A stretch of DNA of 64,000 nucleotides, from the NCBI GenBank assembly GCA_000512675.1, contig AXCJ01000005.1:17859-81858 (forward strand), read 5' to 3'. The notes below the pieces were generated by a model. That model did no database searches, had not been told where the DNA came from, and was given only the letters and a program-made list of their open reading frames with translations. A program made the position numbers and the translations under genes. The DNA is from Candidatus Xenolissoclinum pacificiensis L6. Lineage in GTDB: Bacteria > Pseudomonadota > Alphaproteobacteria > Rickettsiales > Anaplasmataceae. Positions within the stretch are counted from its first letter, which is position 1. Each line of letters opens with the position of its first letter. This document shows, one piece after another, positions 38,341 to 52,985 of this stretch.

Positions 38341-40993
38341 TTATATCATCTTCCTTCTGCATATTACTAATCTGAGCAACCGATACAACACGTTCATCTT
38401 TCTTTGTCTTCAATAAAATCACTCCTTGAGAACTACGTCCAGAAATAGAAATATCTGAGGTCTTGATCCTGATTAATTGTCCCTTATTTGTCACAAGAAT
38501 AATATGACTGTCTTGCTCTATTGGAAAACTTGCAACAACATAACCATTCCTTTTTGTAGTTGCAACATTAACTATTCCCGCTCCTCCTCTATTAACAGAT
38601 CTATATTCATATGCAGATGTTATCTTCCCATATCCATTTTCTGTAACACTAAGTATAAATTGTTCATTCTTAGCATATCGTAATACTATATCCATGGATA
38701 AATTACCTAAGTCTGATTTTGTAGAAATATCATCTTGAAGAGCAAGAATTCTACGCTTTGAAATTGGAATTCGTAAGTACTCATCTCGTGTATTTACATC
38801 AAATTCTAACCCGCTTAATACCGATGATCCTACAACACGATCATTCTCAGATAGCTTAATTCCACGAACACCTCCAGCAACACGCCCCTTAAACAATCTA
38901 ATATCCTCTATGGGGAAACGTATGCTTTTTCCATAATAAGTCGCAACAAATACATCATGCTGACTTGTTGCTAACATAACAGCAACTAACATATCATCAT
39001 CAGATAAAGACAAAGCCAATTTCCCATTTGAAGGAATATAATGAAAATCAGAGAATTTATTGCGCTTCACTTTACCATGCGAAGTAATGAATACCATACT
39101 ACTATCAGCGCTAATATCCTTAGTAACCGGCATTATAGTATTAATACATTCTCCATCCTCAAGGTTTAGACTATTGACAAGTGCCCTACCACGAGATGCA
39201 GGTTCAGATAACGGAAGCAAATATGTTTTTAATTTATATACCTTCGCCTTAGTAGAGAAAAAAAGAATCTCAGTATGAGTATCCACTACAAAGATCTTTT
39301 CAGTGAAGTCCTCATTTTTAATATCTTGCCCAAGACGACCTTTACCACCTCTTTTCTGAGAACGGTAATGGGATAACTTCACTCTTTTTATATATCCCAT
39401 ATTAGTAAAAGTAACTACCATATCTTCTTTCAGAATCAAGTCTTCATCATCTAAGACCCCTTCATCCCCTGACTGCTCTATAATTGTCCTACGAGGTGTA
39501 CAATGTTGAGTTTTAATTTGCAATAGTTCATCTCTAATCAACTCAGTAAGTTTCTCTTGGGATGATAACAGCATATTACACTCTTCAATAATAGCAATAT
39601 GACACTTCAGTTCATCCAAAATTCTGTTCTTTTCTAATTTAGTTAAAGTTTGCAACCTAATATTCAAAATAGCTTCTGCTTGACTAGTAGTTAGACTATA
39701 TTTATTTTCAATCACTGGAATATTAGTAATTATATATATATACCCCTTAATCTCATCATCTTCAATATTCCATACATAATCCTTCAGTAAAAATATAGCC
39801 TCATCACGATCACCCGAATCTTTAACAATCTTTATTACAGCATCTATATCCAATAAGGCAATATACAAAGATATTAAAATGTTACTCTTATTCTGTGCCT
39901 TCTCTAATCTAAATGTAATTCTTCTGATAACAACAGAAAACCTATACTCAAGAAAAGTCGCTAATACATCTTTCAAATTCATCAAAGATGGTTTATTCCT
40001 GTTCAGTACCATCATGTTGATACTATAACGAATCTGCAGATTTGTTATAGTAAACAGTTGGTTCAACACAAATTCTTGCTCGTAACCCTTCTTCAACTCT
40101 ATTACAACTCTAATACCATGACGATCTGATTCATCCACAATCGCCGATATCCCATCTATTACTTTATCTCTGATCAGAGAAGCCATGCTTTCAATTAATC
40201 TCGATTTATTAACTTGATAAGGCAACTCATCAACAATAATATATTTCCTATTATTCTTCTCTTCAAAATGTGTATTACTACGCAAGGTAATCGTTCCTTT
40301 TCCAGTCGTATATGCCGATACAATCCCATACATTCCCATAATAGTAGCACCAGTAGGAAAATCTGGCCCGGGAAGACATTTCATTAAATCATGTACTGTA
40401 GAATCGGGACTCTGCAATAACAATACTACTGCATCTATTACCTCTGCCAAATTATGACATGGTATATTCGTAGCCATCCCTACAGCAACCCCATTAACAC
40501 CGTTAACCAGAATATTCGGAAAACCTGCAGGCAAAACTGAAGGTTCACTTTCTAAACCATCATAATTCGATTGAAAATCGACTGTATTCTGAGACAAGTC
40601 ACTCACTAAAAACCTTGTTATCTCAGATAAACGCACCTCTGTATAACGCATAGCGGCAGGTTGATCGCCATCCACAGAACCAAAATTACCTTGTCCATCA
40701 ATAAGAGGTTCTCTTAAAGAAAATTTCTGAGCCATACGTACAAGAGCATCATAAATCGCAACATCTCCATGCGGGTGGTATTTACCAACAGTATCACCAA
40801 CTACTCTGGAAGATTTTCTATATATCTTATAAGGATTTGCAACACTATACATAGCATACAATATTCTGCGATGAACAGGTTTCAGACCATCTCTAACATC
40901 TGGAATAGCTCGATTAATTATCACACTCATAGCATATGATAAATAAGACTTTTCCAATTCTTTTTCTAATACAACTTTAACAACTGAAGACAT
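38330..40993 (-). CDS. gyrA: DNA gyrase subunit A
   Basis: GyrA cuts and rejoins DNA during supercoiling. The 887-residue protein carries the winged-helix and tower domains, the catalytic tyrosine in AAMRYTEVRLS, and a C-terminal beta-pinwheel with the GyrA box QKRGGKGR. In the quinolone region, KYHPHGDVAIYDAL has valine at residue 78, the equivalent of E. coli Ser83, while the acidic residue equivalent to Asp87 is retained (Asp82). This is a GyrA rather than a ParC because of the QRGGKG box. Confidence 0.97.
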   Translation of the reverse strand: MSSVVKVVLEKELEKSYLSYAMSVIINRAIPDVRDGLKPVHRRILYAMYSVANPYKIYRKSSRVVGDTVGKYHPHGDVAIYDALVRMAQKFSLREPLIDGQGNFGSVDGDQPAAMRYTEVRLSEITRFLVSDLSQNTVDFQSNYDGLESEPSVLPAGFPNILVNGVNGVAVGMATNIPCHNLAEVIDAVVLLLQSPDSTVHDLMKCLPGPDFPTGATIMGMYGIVSAYTTGKGTITLRSNTHFEEKNNRKYIIVDELPYQVNKSRLIESMASLIRDKVIDGISAIVDESDRHGIRVVIELKKGYEQEFVLNQLFTITNLQIRYSINMMVLNRNKPSLMNLKDVLATFLEYRFSVVIRRITFRLEKAQNKSNILISLYIALLDIDAVIKIVKDSGDRDEAIFLLKDYVWNIEDDEIKGYIYIITNIPVIENKYSLTTSQAEAILNIRLQTLTKLEKNRILDELKCHIAIIEECNMLLSSQEKLTELIRDELLQIKTQHCTPRRTIIEQSGDEGVLDDEDLILKEDMVVTFTNMGYIKRVKLSHYRSQKRGGKGRLGQDIKNEDFTEKIFVVDTHTEILFFSTKAKVYKLKTYLLPLSEPASRGRALVNSLNLEDGECINTIMPVTKDISADSSMVFITSHGKVKRNKFSDFHYIPSNGKLALSLSDDDMLVAVMLATSQHDVFVATYYGKSIRFPIEDIRLFKGRVAGGVRGIKLSENDRVVGSSVLSGLEFDVNTRDEYLRIPISKRRILALQDDISTKSDLGNLSMDIVLRYAKNEQFILSVTENGYGKITSAYEYRSVNRGGAGIVNVATTKRNGYVVASFPIEQDSHIILVTNKGQLIRIKTSDISISGRSSQGVILLKTKKDERVVSVAQISNMQKEDDISEE

Positions 40994-41106
40994 CTCAAAA
41001 ATCTAAATCTGAAACAACACAGAAAAATATAACACAATAAGCAGAAAAATAGAAATGTAAAGAAAAGAAAAAGAAAGATCTAAAAAGCAGAACATAGTGG
41101 ACTATA

Positions 41107-41217
41107 CGAGATTGGCAACGACCTACTCTCCCATACAGTACCATCGGCGCAACAGGGCTTCACTGTCGAGTTCGGAATGTAATCTAGTCTTTTACCTGCG
41201 CTATAATCACCAAACTC
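41107..41217 (-). rRNA. rrf: 5S ribosomal RNA
   Basis: The reverse strand from about 41217 reads GTTTGGTGATTATAGC, then the conserved ATTCCGAACTCGACAGTGAAGC and GCGCCGATGGTACTGT, and ends near GGGAGAGTAGGTCGTTGCCAATC. These are 5S core sequences. Boundaries are approximate by a few bases. It follows the 23S gene by about 70 bases, with no 16S gene or spacer tRNA. Confidence 0.92.
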
Positions 41218-41283
41218 ATATAATCCACTAAACTCATAAAATAAATAATACATCAAATAAACTTCGCACTGCACACACGCACA

Positions 41284-44079
<2,796 letters not shown>

Positions 44080-44662
44080 TGTTTTGTACGCATGTACAGA
44101 ACGAAGATTATTAAAAACTTAAATTTATTATTTTATGATGATTGTTCTACTTTTCAAACAAACCCGAGCCAACCGCTCACGGTACATAGATAATAATAAC
44201 CATTCTCAAAAATAAGTCAACAACAATTTTTCAATAAATGCATAATAACTTAAAATAGATTATTCGCAATTATATTTAAAATCTGATACTCAGGGTTTAG
44301 ATACAGAATAATAATTGTAAACAAGACCTAATCACATAAAACCAAACCTAATACCACTCACAGTGAAAAAGCCGACTATATTGTGAGAATTTATTATCAA
44401 ATGATAACTTCGATACAGCAATAATAACTTCAGTCATACAGTGAATACAAACTATCTTCTTTTATAAAAATAACTCTTTCTTATGGATTAAATGATGCAA
44501 AAAAAATTACACAATAAAATATTCTTATATTTGATATTAAATAAAATAGTTTATTTATTCCTTTATGTACTTTTATAGATCTCCTGTGAAATTAAAATCA
44601 CCAAATAATGTGATAGGCAAAACTTTAACTTGCCCTCAATTGGTCAGTAAATATCGATATTA
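44080..44662. other. Leader region upstream of 23S rRNA
   Basis: About 580 bases of AT-rich sequence without a credible gene. It should contain the 23S-5S promoter, because no 16S gene precedes it, but I could not identify a promoter with confidence. It ends at the IS5 fragment. Confidence 0.4.
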
Positions 44663-44666
44663 TTAG

Positions 44667-44985
44667 GTTCTGTTGATATATCAACGTAGATATATTAAAG
44701 TAGTGGCAAAGTCAATAAAGGCCTGATAAGAGGATTGAGTCTTATCAAAACGAGAAAACACCCGTCTAAAATGCTTAAGTTCACCGAAAAAACATTCATT
44801 TAAATGTCTTTCTATATAGATATGCTTGTCATATTCATACTGAACCTTCCTATTTCTAAAAGGAGAAATAACTATTTTACATTGTATATCATCTAAATGA
44901 TCACGAAATTTATTACTATCGTATCCTTTATCTGCAATCACTGTTATAGATTTCATGTCTTCTTTCAAAGCTTCTGCTTCTGTAC
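44667..44985 (-). mobile_element. IS5-family 3' fragment with an open C-terminal transposase frame
   Basis: The left end GTTCTGTTGATATATC follows TTAG. On the minus strand an uninterrupted 95-residue frame (44681-44968) reads SITVIADKGYDSNKFRDHLDD, RNRKVQYEYDKHIYIERHLNECFFGELKHFRRVFSRFDKT, the DDE catalytic Asp, the Y-x2-ER-type region and the C-terminus of an IS5 transposase. The N-terminal half of the gene is missing, replaced at about 44985 by sequence of an IS1-type element. It is thus a truncated copy. Confidence 0.8.
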
Positions 44986-45500
44986 AAAATATTTATCCGA
45001 TATCTTTTCTGTAATCTGAATACCAATTTACTGGTATAGAAACTTCTATCTGACTCTCGATTAACAGTAATCCATATGTACACTATCTATCCTCCATTCT
45101 TTAGTCTTTTTTTATATATCTTATATAATTCATCAATTTCTCAAATCTCTATATCCTGCATTCCCCCTGATTCTATTTTTGGCTCTTTTTAGGTCTAACT
45201 TGATTTGCTCTGCTGTTTTTTCAATCCAGATAGATATCAGTGTATTATGTATCCCTGTAAGTCTTTCTATTGTCCTAATTCCACAATTATCTAATATCAC
45301 TTGATTAATTTCAATCTATCATCCAGTATACTTTATCCTTGCGTCTCCTTCTATATAGTTATATTTGCATACTTTTCATTTGTATCTTTGTTTGCCTCGT
45401 ACCAATCCATTCTTGATGCTTTTTTTTACTTCCGCAACGCTTGCAATTTCCTTCCATATCTCACCTTAGCATATCTGTTGTTTCCTTTCTAACAATTTCA
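44986..45500 (-). pseudogene. Remnant of a second, distinct IS1-family transposase
   Basis: The minus strand reads CKRCGSKKSIKNGLVRG then KQRYK and CKYNYIEGDARIKYTG, the IS1 InsA zinc-finger pattern. It continues with DNCGIRTIERLTGIHNTLISIW (a helix-turn-helix), then in other frames ESDRSFYTSKLVFRLQKRYR and INILYTE. It belongs to a different IS1 branch from the copies at 4831, 16560 and 29768, since no matching terminal repeats are seen. Frameshifts and stops make it non-functional. Confidence 0.68.
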
Positions 45501-47198
<1,698 letters not shown>

Positions 47199-47212
<14 letters not shown>

Positions 47213-48611
47213 CACCGACTAGTATTTCATCTATTTTTACAGTCGGCTGTCCAACTCCTACAGGAATAGATTGCCCATCTTTCCCGCACATACCACTACC
47301 TGAATCCAACTCCAGATCATTTCCAATCATAGAAATATTCTTAAGAACAGTGGCACCATCACCTATAATGGTAATACCACGCACGGGATGTTGAATCTTC
47401 CCATTTTCCACAAGATAAGCCTCTACCGTACTAAAGACAAACTTACCATTTGTAATATTAACTTGTCCTCCACCAAATGCAACAGCATAAATGGCTCTAT
47501 CAACGCTAGAAATAATTTCTTCTTTAGATGCATTGCCAGGAGACATATAAGTATTTGTCATACGTGGCATCGGTTGATAGGAATAATTCTCACGTCTACA
47601 ATTACCAGTGCTCTCCACACCCATGAGGGCAGCGTTTATATTATCTTGCATATGACCTACTAATACACCATCTTTTATTAGAACAGTCTCCTGTGTAACC
47701 GTTCCTTCATCATCAAAATTCAACGAACCTCTACGTTCTTTAATAATACCACTATCCAAAACAGTAATACCATCCTGGGCTATTTTCTTACCATATAAAT
47801 TATGAAATGTTGATAATCCTTTCCGTATAAAATCACCTTCAAGACCATGACCCACTGCTTCATGCAACAAGATACCACAAAAACCATTCGATAATATCAC
47901 TGGCATCATCCCTCCTGGACAAGATTTCGCATCCAGATTAACAATGGCCTGATCCAATGCAGACTGCGCGACCTCTATTTTAGATTCTAACAATAAATCT
48001 ATAGATTTCCTTCCTCCAATTATTTTAGATCCCTGAGCAGATACCCCTTCTTTTTCTATCACCACAATTACAGATAAAGATACAAGAGGTCGTCTATCCG
48101 AAAGATATTTCATGGATTTAGGCAATATCGCCACAGATTGACTAGACACCTGCAAAGTGATCTTCACTTGCTTGACTAATGAATTCTTATCCCTGATCAA
48201 CTTATCAATTTCGTGCAATACCTGTATTTTGTTGATCAACTTATCATCTTCACCAACCCTGGAATACAAATCATTTACGAGCTCCCTGTTATTCACAGGC
48301 TTATTATTCTGAATAGACGGCTGTATCAGTGTATGATTCCTCACCTTCTTAGACAAATCAACCATACTTTCCTGACTAACAATAGGAGAATGCACAAAAG
48401 ACACCTTTCCTCTAGAAAAACCCCTGATACTCACTCCTTCTCTACGAGACTTATTGTAGTCACGCAAAGAACTATCTTCAAATACTAAAACCTCACTGGT
48501 ATAGTCTTCATAAAACAGCTCTCCATTATCATAGACAGAAAGTGCATCGCTGACTGCTGACATAACAGTATTACCACAAATTACGTGATCTACAGAAAGA
48601 TTGAAAGACAT
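47199..48611 (-). CDS. tldD: TldD-type metalloprotease
   Basis: TldD forms a zinc protease with TldE that trims unfolded or modified peptides. The 470-residue protein has the metal-binding HExxxH in GILLHEAVGHGLEGDFIRKG, and the segments MPRMTNTYMSPG and NITNGKFVFSTVEAYLVENGKI. No tldE/pmbA is adjacent in this window. The C-terminal PTVKIDEILVGGTQV is typical. It is transcribed away from tRNA-Ile. Confidence 0.95.
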
Positions 48612-48695
48612 AATAGAAACTAAGTATATATTGAAAACATCAAACCTTTTCGGATACCAAAAAACACAGTTGTAATACAGTACCTACTTAAACGG

Positions 48696-48768
48696 TGGGC
48701 TAGGGAGGAGCCGAACCTCCGACCTCACGCTTATCAGGCGTGCGCTCTTACCGCTGAGCTACAAGCCC
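48696..48768 (-). tRNA. tRNA-Ile (anticodon GAT)
   Basis: The reverse strand begins GGGCTTGTAGCTCAG, carries GAT in the anticodon loop CTGATAA, the T-arm GGAGGTTCGGCTCC and acceptor strand CTAGCCC plus discriminator A. One T-T mismatch lies in the acceptor. In most bacteria this gene lies in the 16S-23S spacer; here it is a stand-alone gene. Confidence 0.95.
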
Positions 48769-48814
48769 CACACTGACTTCATGCTACCATCTACATCTAT
48801 CTTAGTCAAGAATC

Positions 48815-49348
48815 TTATTTTTTCTCACTAAGAATCATAGTAATTTGATTACCCATTTTCTCCGGTTCCTTATCTACCCTAGCCACCTCCTGCAGATCAT
48901 GAGATATCTTCCGAAACATCTCCAACCCAAGATAACTATGAGCATTTTCTCGTCCTTTAAATCTCATTGTAATTTTCACCTTATGCCCTTCGGACAAAAA
49001 ATTCTGCATTTTCTTTAATTTTGTATCATAATCCGCTTGCCCTATGGAATGCCTGATTTTCATTTCTTTTATCAGGGAAAGCTTCTGATTCTTTTTTTTA
49101 ATATTATCTTTTTTCTGTTTTTGATACTTATACTTCCCATAATCAAGAACTTTACAGACACTTAACGCATTATTTGGCGTTGCTATCAGCAATAAATCAA
49201 GACCTTTGCTCTGCGCTAATTTCAGAGCTTCCTTTGTAATCATCACTCCAAGATCTTCATTATTATCCCCTAGTATTACTCTCACCTTATAGTCCCGAAT
49301 ATTCTCATTTACAATATCTCTGTTCTTTTTAAAATTAGTATTTTGCAA
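48815..49348 (-). CDS. infC: Translation initiation factor IF-3 with TTG start
   Basis: IF-3 checks start-codon pairing and dissociates ribosomes. The protein shows VNENIRDYKVRVILGDNNEDLGVM, IATPNNALSVCKVLDYGKYKYQKQK, and the C-terminal MKIRHSIGQADYDTKLKKMQNFL with MRFKGRE. The longest frame starts with TTG at 49363, but an AGGAGG ribosome site lies at 49360-49355, six bases before a second TTG at 49348. That second TTG is the probable start, giving 177 residues. Use of a non-ATG start is the basis of IF-3 autoregulation in E. coli. It follows thrS directly. Confidence 0.95.
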   Translation of the reverse strand: MQNTNFKKNRDIVNENIRDYKVRVILGDNNEDLGVMITKEALKLAQSKGLDLLLIATPNNALSVCKVLDYGKYKYQKQKKDNIKKKNQKLSLIKEMKIRHSIGQADYDTKLKKMQNFLSEGHKVKITMRFKGRENAHSYLGLEMFRKISHDLQEVARVDKEPEKMGNQITMILSEKK

Positions 49349-49359
49349 AAAAAACCTCC

Positions 49360-51279
49360 TCAATTTTTATTTTGAATTGCATCTTTTATATTATAAATTG
49401 CCACCGTTGCAGATATGCAATCAGATTTTTTATTACCAAACTTTCTAACAGATACAGTTGATGTTTCAACTTCTCTATCACCTATAATCCACAGTATAGG
49501 AATTCTCTTCATTATACTATTTTTTATCTTGATTTCCATATTTTTATCACTATGATCTATGCCGAACCGAATACCCACTTTTTTCAATTCCAACACCAAT
49601 GTATCAACATATTCATAGCATTTATCATTCAATACTACTATGTGTAATTGCTCTGGCGCTAACCATAATGGAAAAAACCCCGCATAATGCTCTATCAAAA
49701 TCCCAATAAACCGCTCAAAAGTTCCTAATATAGCCCTATGTATCATCACAGGATGTTGCTTTCGTCCTGTCGCATTTATATATGTAGCATCTAATCTTTT
49801 TGGTAATATAAAATCTATCTGTAATGTACCACATTGCCAGTCGCGATCTAAGGCATCTGTTAGCACAAATTCTATTTTAGGACCATAAAACGCCCCTTCA
49901 CCAGGATTAATAGAATAGGCAAGACCTTGACTCTTTAACGCACTATGCAATGAAGACTCTGCCTTATCCCACAAAACTTCATCACCAAGACGTTCAGTGG
50001 GTCTATCAGCCAATTTTATTTTAATTGATTGAAACCCCAACTCTTTATAAACCTCATGTAACAATTTACAAAAATTAATTGTCTCATTCTCAATTTGATC
50101 TTCTGTACAAAATATATGAGCATCATCCTGAGTTAAACTACGAACTCTCAACAAACCATGCAATGAGCCAGAAGATTCATTACGATGACAACAACCAAAT
50201 TCTGACATACGAACAGGTAAATCCTTATGACTATAACGCTGTTTATTAAATACCTGTATATGAAGAGGACAGTTCATCGGCTTCATCGCATATATAGTGT
50301 TCTTATCTTGACCCTCTATACAATACATATTTTGCTTAAACTTCTGCCAATGACCAGATTTTTCCCACAATGCCTTATCTGCCATTATAGGGGTTTTGAT
50401 TTCATAATACCCATTATCTAATAATTTACCAGATATATAATTCTTTAAAGTATTGAATAAAACTGTACCATTTTTATGCCAAAAAACTGACCCTAAACAT
50501 TCATTTTGAATATGAAACAACCCCAATGACGCCCCTAATTTTTGATGTCCTCTACTCTCTGCTTCTATGATATTATCCAAGTGTCTTTGCAAAGATTTTT
50601 TACTCTCCCAAGCAGTACCATATATCCTTTGAAGTTGTCTATTCTTCTGATCTGATCTCCAATATGCACCCGATATTTTTGTTAATTTCACTGCTTTTAC
50701 GAAACCCGTATGTGGCGAATGAGGACCTCTACACAAATCTATAAAATCCCCTTGTTTATAGATTGTGATTTCTGTATCATCCGGAAAATCATTAATCATC
50801 TCAACCTTATACATCTGGTTCTTGGCAGAAAAATACTTCAGAGCCTTTTCCTTACTCCATACCTCTCGCATAACAGGCATTTCACTCTCTATAATCTCGT
50901 GCATCTTCTTTTCTATTTCTGGAAAATCATCAATTGATATTTGATGAGGCAGGTCTACATCGTAATAAAAACCATTGTTTATCGTTGGACCAATCGCAAA
51001 AGAAGCATCAGAGTATAGAATATCTATTGCCTGAGCCATGATATGAGTTGCATCATGACGTATAACCTCTAATGAACACTCGTGATCCAGCGTATAAAAC
51101 ATAACAGCACTATCACAGTCAATTGAATATCCGAGGTCAACTGATGTATCATTTACAGACATAAAAACCACCTTTCTCGCAAAAGATGGAGAAATACCCT
51201 CCGCTATCTCACGACCGGTAATCCCTCCAGGAAAAACCTTAATAGTAGAATCAGGAAAAGTGATTTTAATATTCATCAT
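49360..51279 (-). CDS. thrS: Threonyl-tRNA synthetase
   Basis: ThrRS charges tRNA-Thr. The 639-residue protein has the N-terminal TGS domain (ITFPDSTIKVFPGGITGREIAEGIS), the editing domain with HDATHIMAQA, the class II catalytic core including FGCCHRNESSGSLHGLLRVRSLTQDDAHIFC, GAFYGPKIEF, and the anticodon-binding C-terminus. It begins ATGATG (MMNIKI). Its TGA stop codon overlaps the infC ribosome-binding region, and the order thrS-infC is widely conserved. Confidence 0.97.
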   Translation of the reverse strand: MMNIKITFPDSTIKVFPGGITGREIAEGISPSFARKVVFMSVNDTSVDLGYSIDCDSAVMFYTLDHECSLEVIRHDATHIMAQAIDILYSDASFAIGPTINNGFYYDVDLPHQISIDDFPEIEKKMHEIIESEMPVMREVWSKEKALKYFSAKNQMYKVEMINDFPDDTEITIYKQGDFIDLCRGPHSPHTGFVKAVKLTKISGAYWRSDQKNRQLQRIYGTAWESKKSLQRHLDNIIEAESRGHQKLGASLGLFHIQNECLGSVFWHKNGTVLFNTLKNYISGKLLDNGYYEIKTPIMADKALWEKSGHWQKFKQNMYCIEGQDKNTIYAMKPMNCPLHIQVFNKQRYSHKDLPVRMSEFGCCHRNESSGSLHGLLRVRSLTQDDAHIFCTEDQIENETINFCKLLHEVYKELGFQSIKIKLADRPTERLGDEVLWDKAESSLHSALKSQGLAYSINPGEGAFYGPKIEFVLTDALDRDWQCGTLQIDFILPKRLDATYINATGRKQHPVMIHRAILGTFERFIGILIEHYAGFFPLWLAPEQLHIVVLNDKCYEYVDTLVLELKKVGIRFGIDHSDKNMEIKIKNSIMKRIPILWIIGDREVETSTVSVRKFGNKKSDCISATVAIYNIKDAIQNKN

Positions 51280-51362
51280 CAGAAATTCGCATCAAAACAC
51301 GTTTAATGATAACATATAAATCTGATCGTAAAAATGATAAAAACACACACAGAAGAAAAATG

Positions 51363-51434
51363 TGATCCCGATGGGAGCCGAACCCATGACCTGTCGCTTA
51401 AAAGGCGAACGCTCTACCGCTGAGCTACGGGATC
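51363..51434 (-). tRNA. tRNA-Lys (anticodon TTT)
   Basis: The reverse strand has acceptor GATCCCG paired with CGGGATC and discriminator A, D-arm GCTCAGCGGTAGAGC, anticodon loop CTTTTAA with TTT, and T-arm GGGTTCGGCTCCC. CCA is not encoded. It lies 84 bases upstream of thrS. Confidence 0.95.
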
Positions 51435-51715
51435 ATATGTCAAATACACCAATCAATTCTAGAGTTTAAAAAAGGAATTGTCAATCCCTGTTATTCAGAT
51501 AAAAAACAATACATTTCTTAAACCATTCTTTACTTATACCATTGTTTACTTATACAAAAATTCTGATAGATTAATAAAAAATAAATGCTTAAATCCTCAT
51601 TACCCCCTAATATTTAGTGGTAATCTCCGTATCCAATGATAGTGCCACTTGAGAATACGCAGATTAAGATGTACTATTATAATTCGATAGCATTGTATTA
51701 GTCCAGGTAATTTGT

Positions 51716-51889
51716 ATGGCGAAAAAAAAATCAAAAAAAACACTCTTTCAATTGCGAAGCACAGCTGATACTGGATTCTTTTACGTAATTAAGCGCAATT
51801 TAAAAACAGTAAAGAATAAACTAGAATTAAAGAAATATGATCCAAAAGTTCGTAAGCATGTTTTGTTTAAAGAAAAGAAACTTAAATAA
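51716..51889 (+). CDS. rpmG: 50S ribosomal protein L33
   Basis: L33 is a small 50S protein near the E site. The 57-residue frame reads [20 protein letters not shown], then [27 protein letters not shown], the family pattern. It lacks the zinc cysteines, as expected for the C-minus form. It overlaps ctaG by 32 or 53 bases, depending on the ctaG start. The gene is easily missed because it is short. Confidence 0.95.
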   Translation: MAKKKSKKTLFQLRSTADTGFFYVIKRNLKTVKNKLELKKYDPKVRKHVLFKEKKLK

Positions 51890-52433
51890 AAATGTAGAAA
51901 CTACCCCTGGAATTAAAAAAAATTCCACTGTGTACTGGATAGTTCTTATTCCAATTGGTATGTTTTGTCTGTCTTTTGCATCAGTACCTATTTATAATGT
52001 ATTTTGCAAAGCAACAGGCTATGGTGGTACAACACGCGTAGATAAAAATTATGACCTTTCTATGGTACCTGGAAAGAAGATATATGTTCGATTTGATGCA
52101 AACCTTCCAAAAGACTTACCTTTGGTGTTTTTACCTATGTACAACCAAATTGAGACTCATACAAATCAGACTGCGTTATCTTTCTATTCTCTGGAAAATA
52201 TGTCAGATAAACCATTAGACCTTATTGCTATTTACAATGTCTCCCCTCAACAAGCAGGAAAGTTCTTCAATAAAGTCGCTTGCTTCTGTTTTGATAAATT
52301 AACACTGGATGCTTACCAAAAGATTGTATTACCAGTAATCTTTTACATTGACAGCGAGATAGAAAACCTAAATCATACAAAGGATATCAATACTATCACA
52401 TTATCTTATACTTTCTTTGAGTATCTAGATTAA
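51837..52433 (+). CDS. ctaG: Cytochrome c oxidase assembly protein CtaG/Cox11
   Basis: CtaG inserts copper into subunit I of cytochrome c oxidase. The 198-residue protein has one transmembrane helix ([22 protein letters not shown], about 32-53), the [17 protein letters not shown] segment, the copper-binding CFCF in VACFCFDKL, and a periplasmic beta domain with LPVIFYID. The longest start at 51837 is within rpmG; ATG 51858 and GTG 51930 are alternatives. It indicates an aa3-type oxidase. Confidence 0.93.
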   Translation: MIQKFVSMFCLKKRNLNKNVETTPGIKKNSTVYWIVLIPIGMFCLSFASVPIYNVFCKATGYGGTTRVDKNYDLSMVPGKKIYVRFDANLPKDLPLVFLPMYNQIETHTNQTALSFYSLENMSDKPLDLIAIYNVSPQQAGKFFNKVACFCFDKLTLDAYQKIVLPVIFYIDSEIENLNHTKDINTITLSYTFFEYLD

Positions 52434-52985
52434 AACACAAAATGTCACAACCATGTCACTTCACATATACCAATGAAAAATTATCCACAGATATATTGAT
52501 AACATCAGATAGTAAAAGCCTGTTTAGCAACAACATATAAAGAAATTTGATCAAGCATAACAAGAAAATTAACTGAGATTATAATCTTAAAAAACAGTTT
52601 CTAAAAAGCTAAAACCTATAGATCGCTCTACAACAATAAAACACACGATTTACACAAAATGCATCCCATCAATGTTATCCCCTACCTAAATCCCTATCAC
52701 TTTAAATCAGTGGCGGGAAGCTTTGGGATATTCATATATTACTTATAAGATATAAATGATCTTACAACAGATCATCTATACAGCAACCTAAATACCTTGA
52801 AATCATATATACCATCCTATTAATCTTCTAGATACTATTAACAAAAGTGATATTTAATATAGAAAAAAGCTATGAAAGATAAGTCTGATTTTTCAAATCG
52901 TAAAGCTAACACCTATTTTCCTTTGTTTTAGCAAAGAAATTTTCTACTTTAGAGGGAATTTGAATATATACTTGTTATATATAAC
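52434..52985. other. Noncoding region downstream of ctaG
   Basis: About 550 bases with no credible gene or RNA. A single perfect DnaA-box sequence TTATCCACA occurs at 52481-52489, too isolated for an origin. Nothing else is recognised before the transposase remnant that follows. Confidence 0.4.

Noticed and set aside
52481..52489. Perfect DnaA box TTATCCACA
   Set aside because: It stands alone with no cluster of near-matches, no AT-rich unwinding element clearly beside it and no origin-linked genes, so an origin is not supported.
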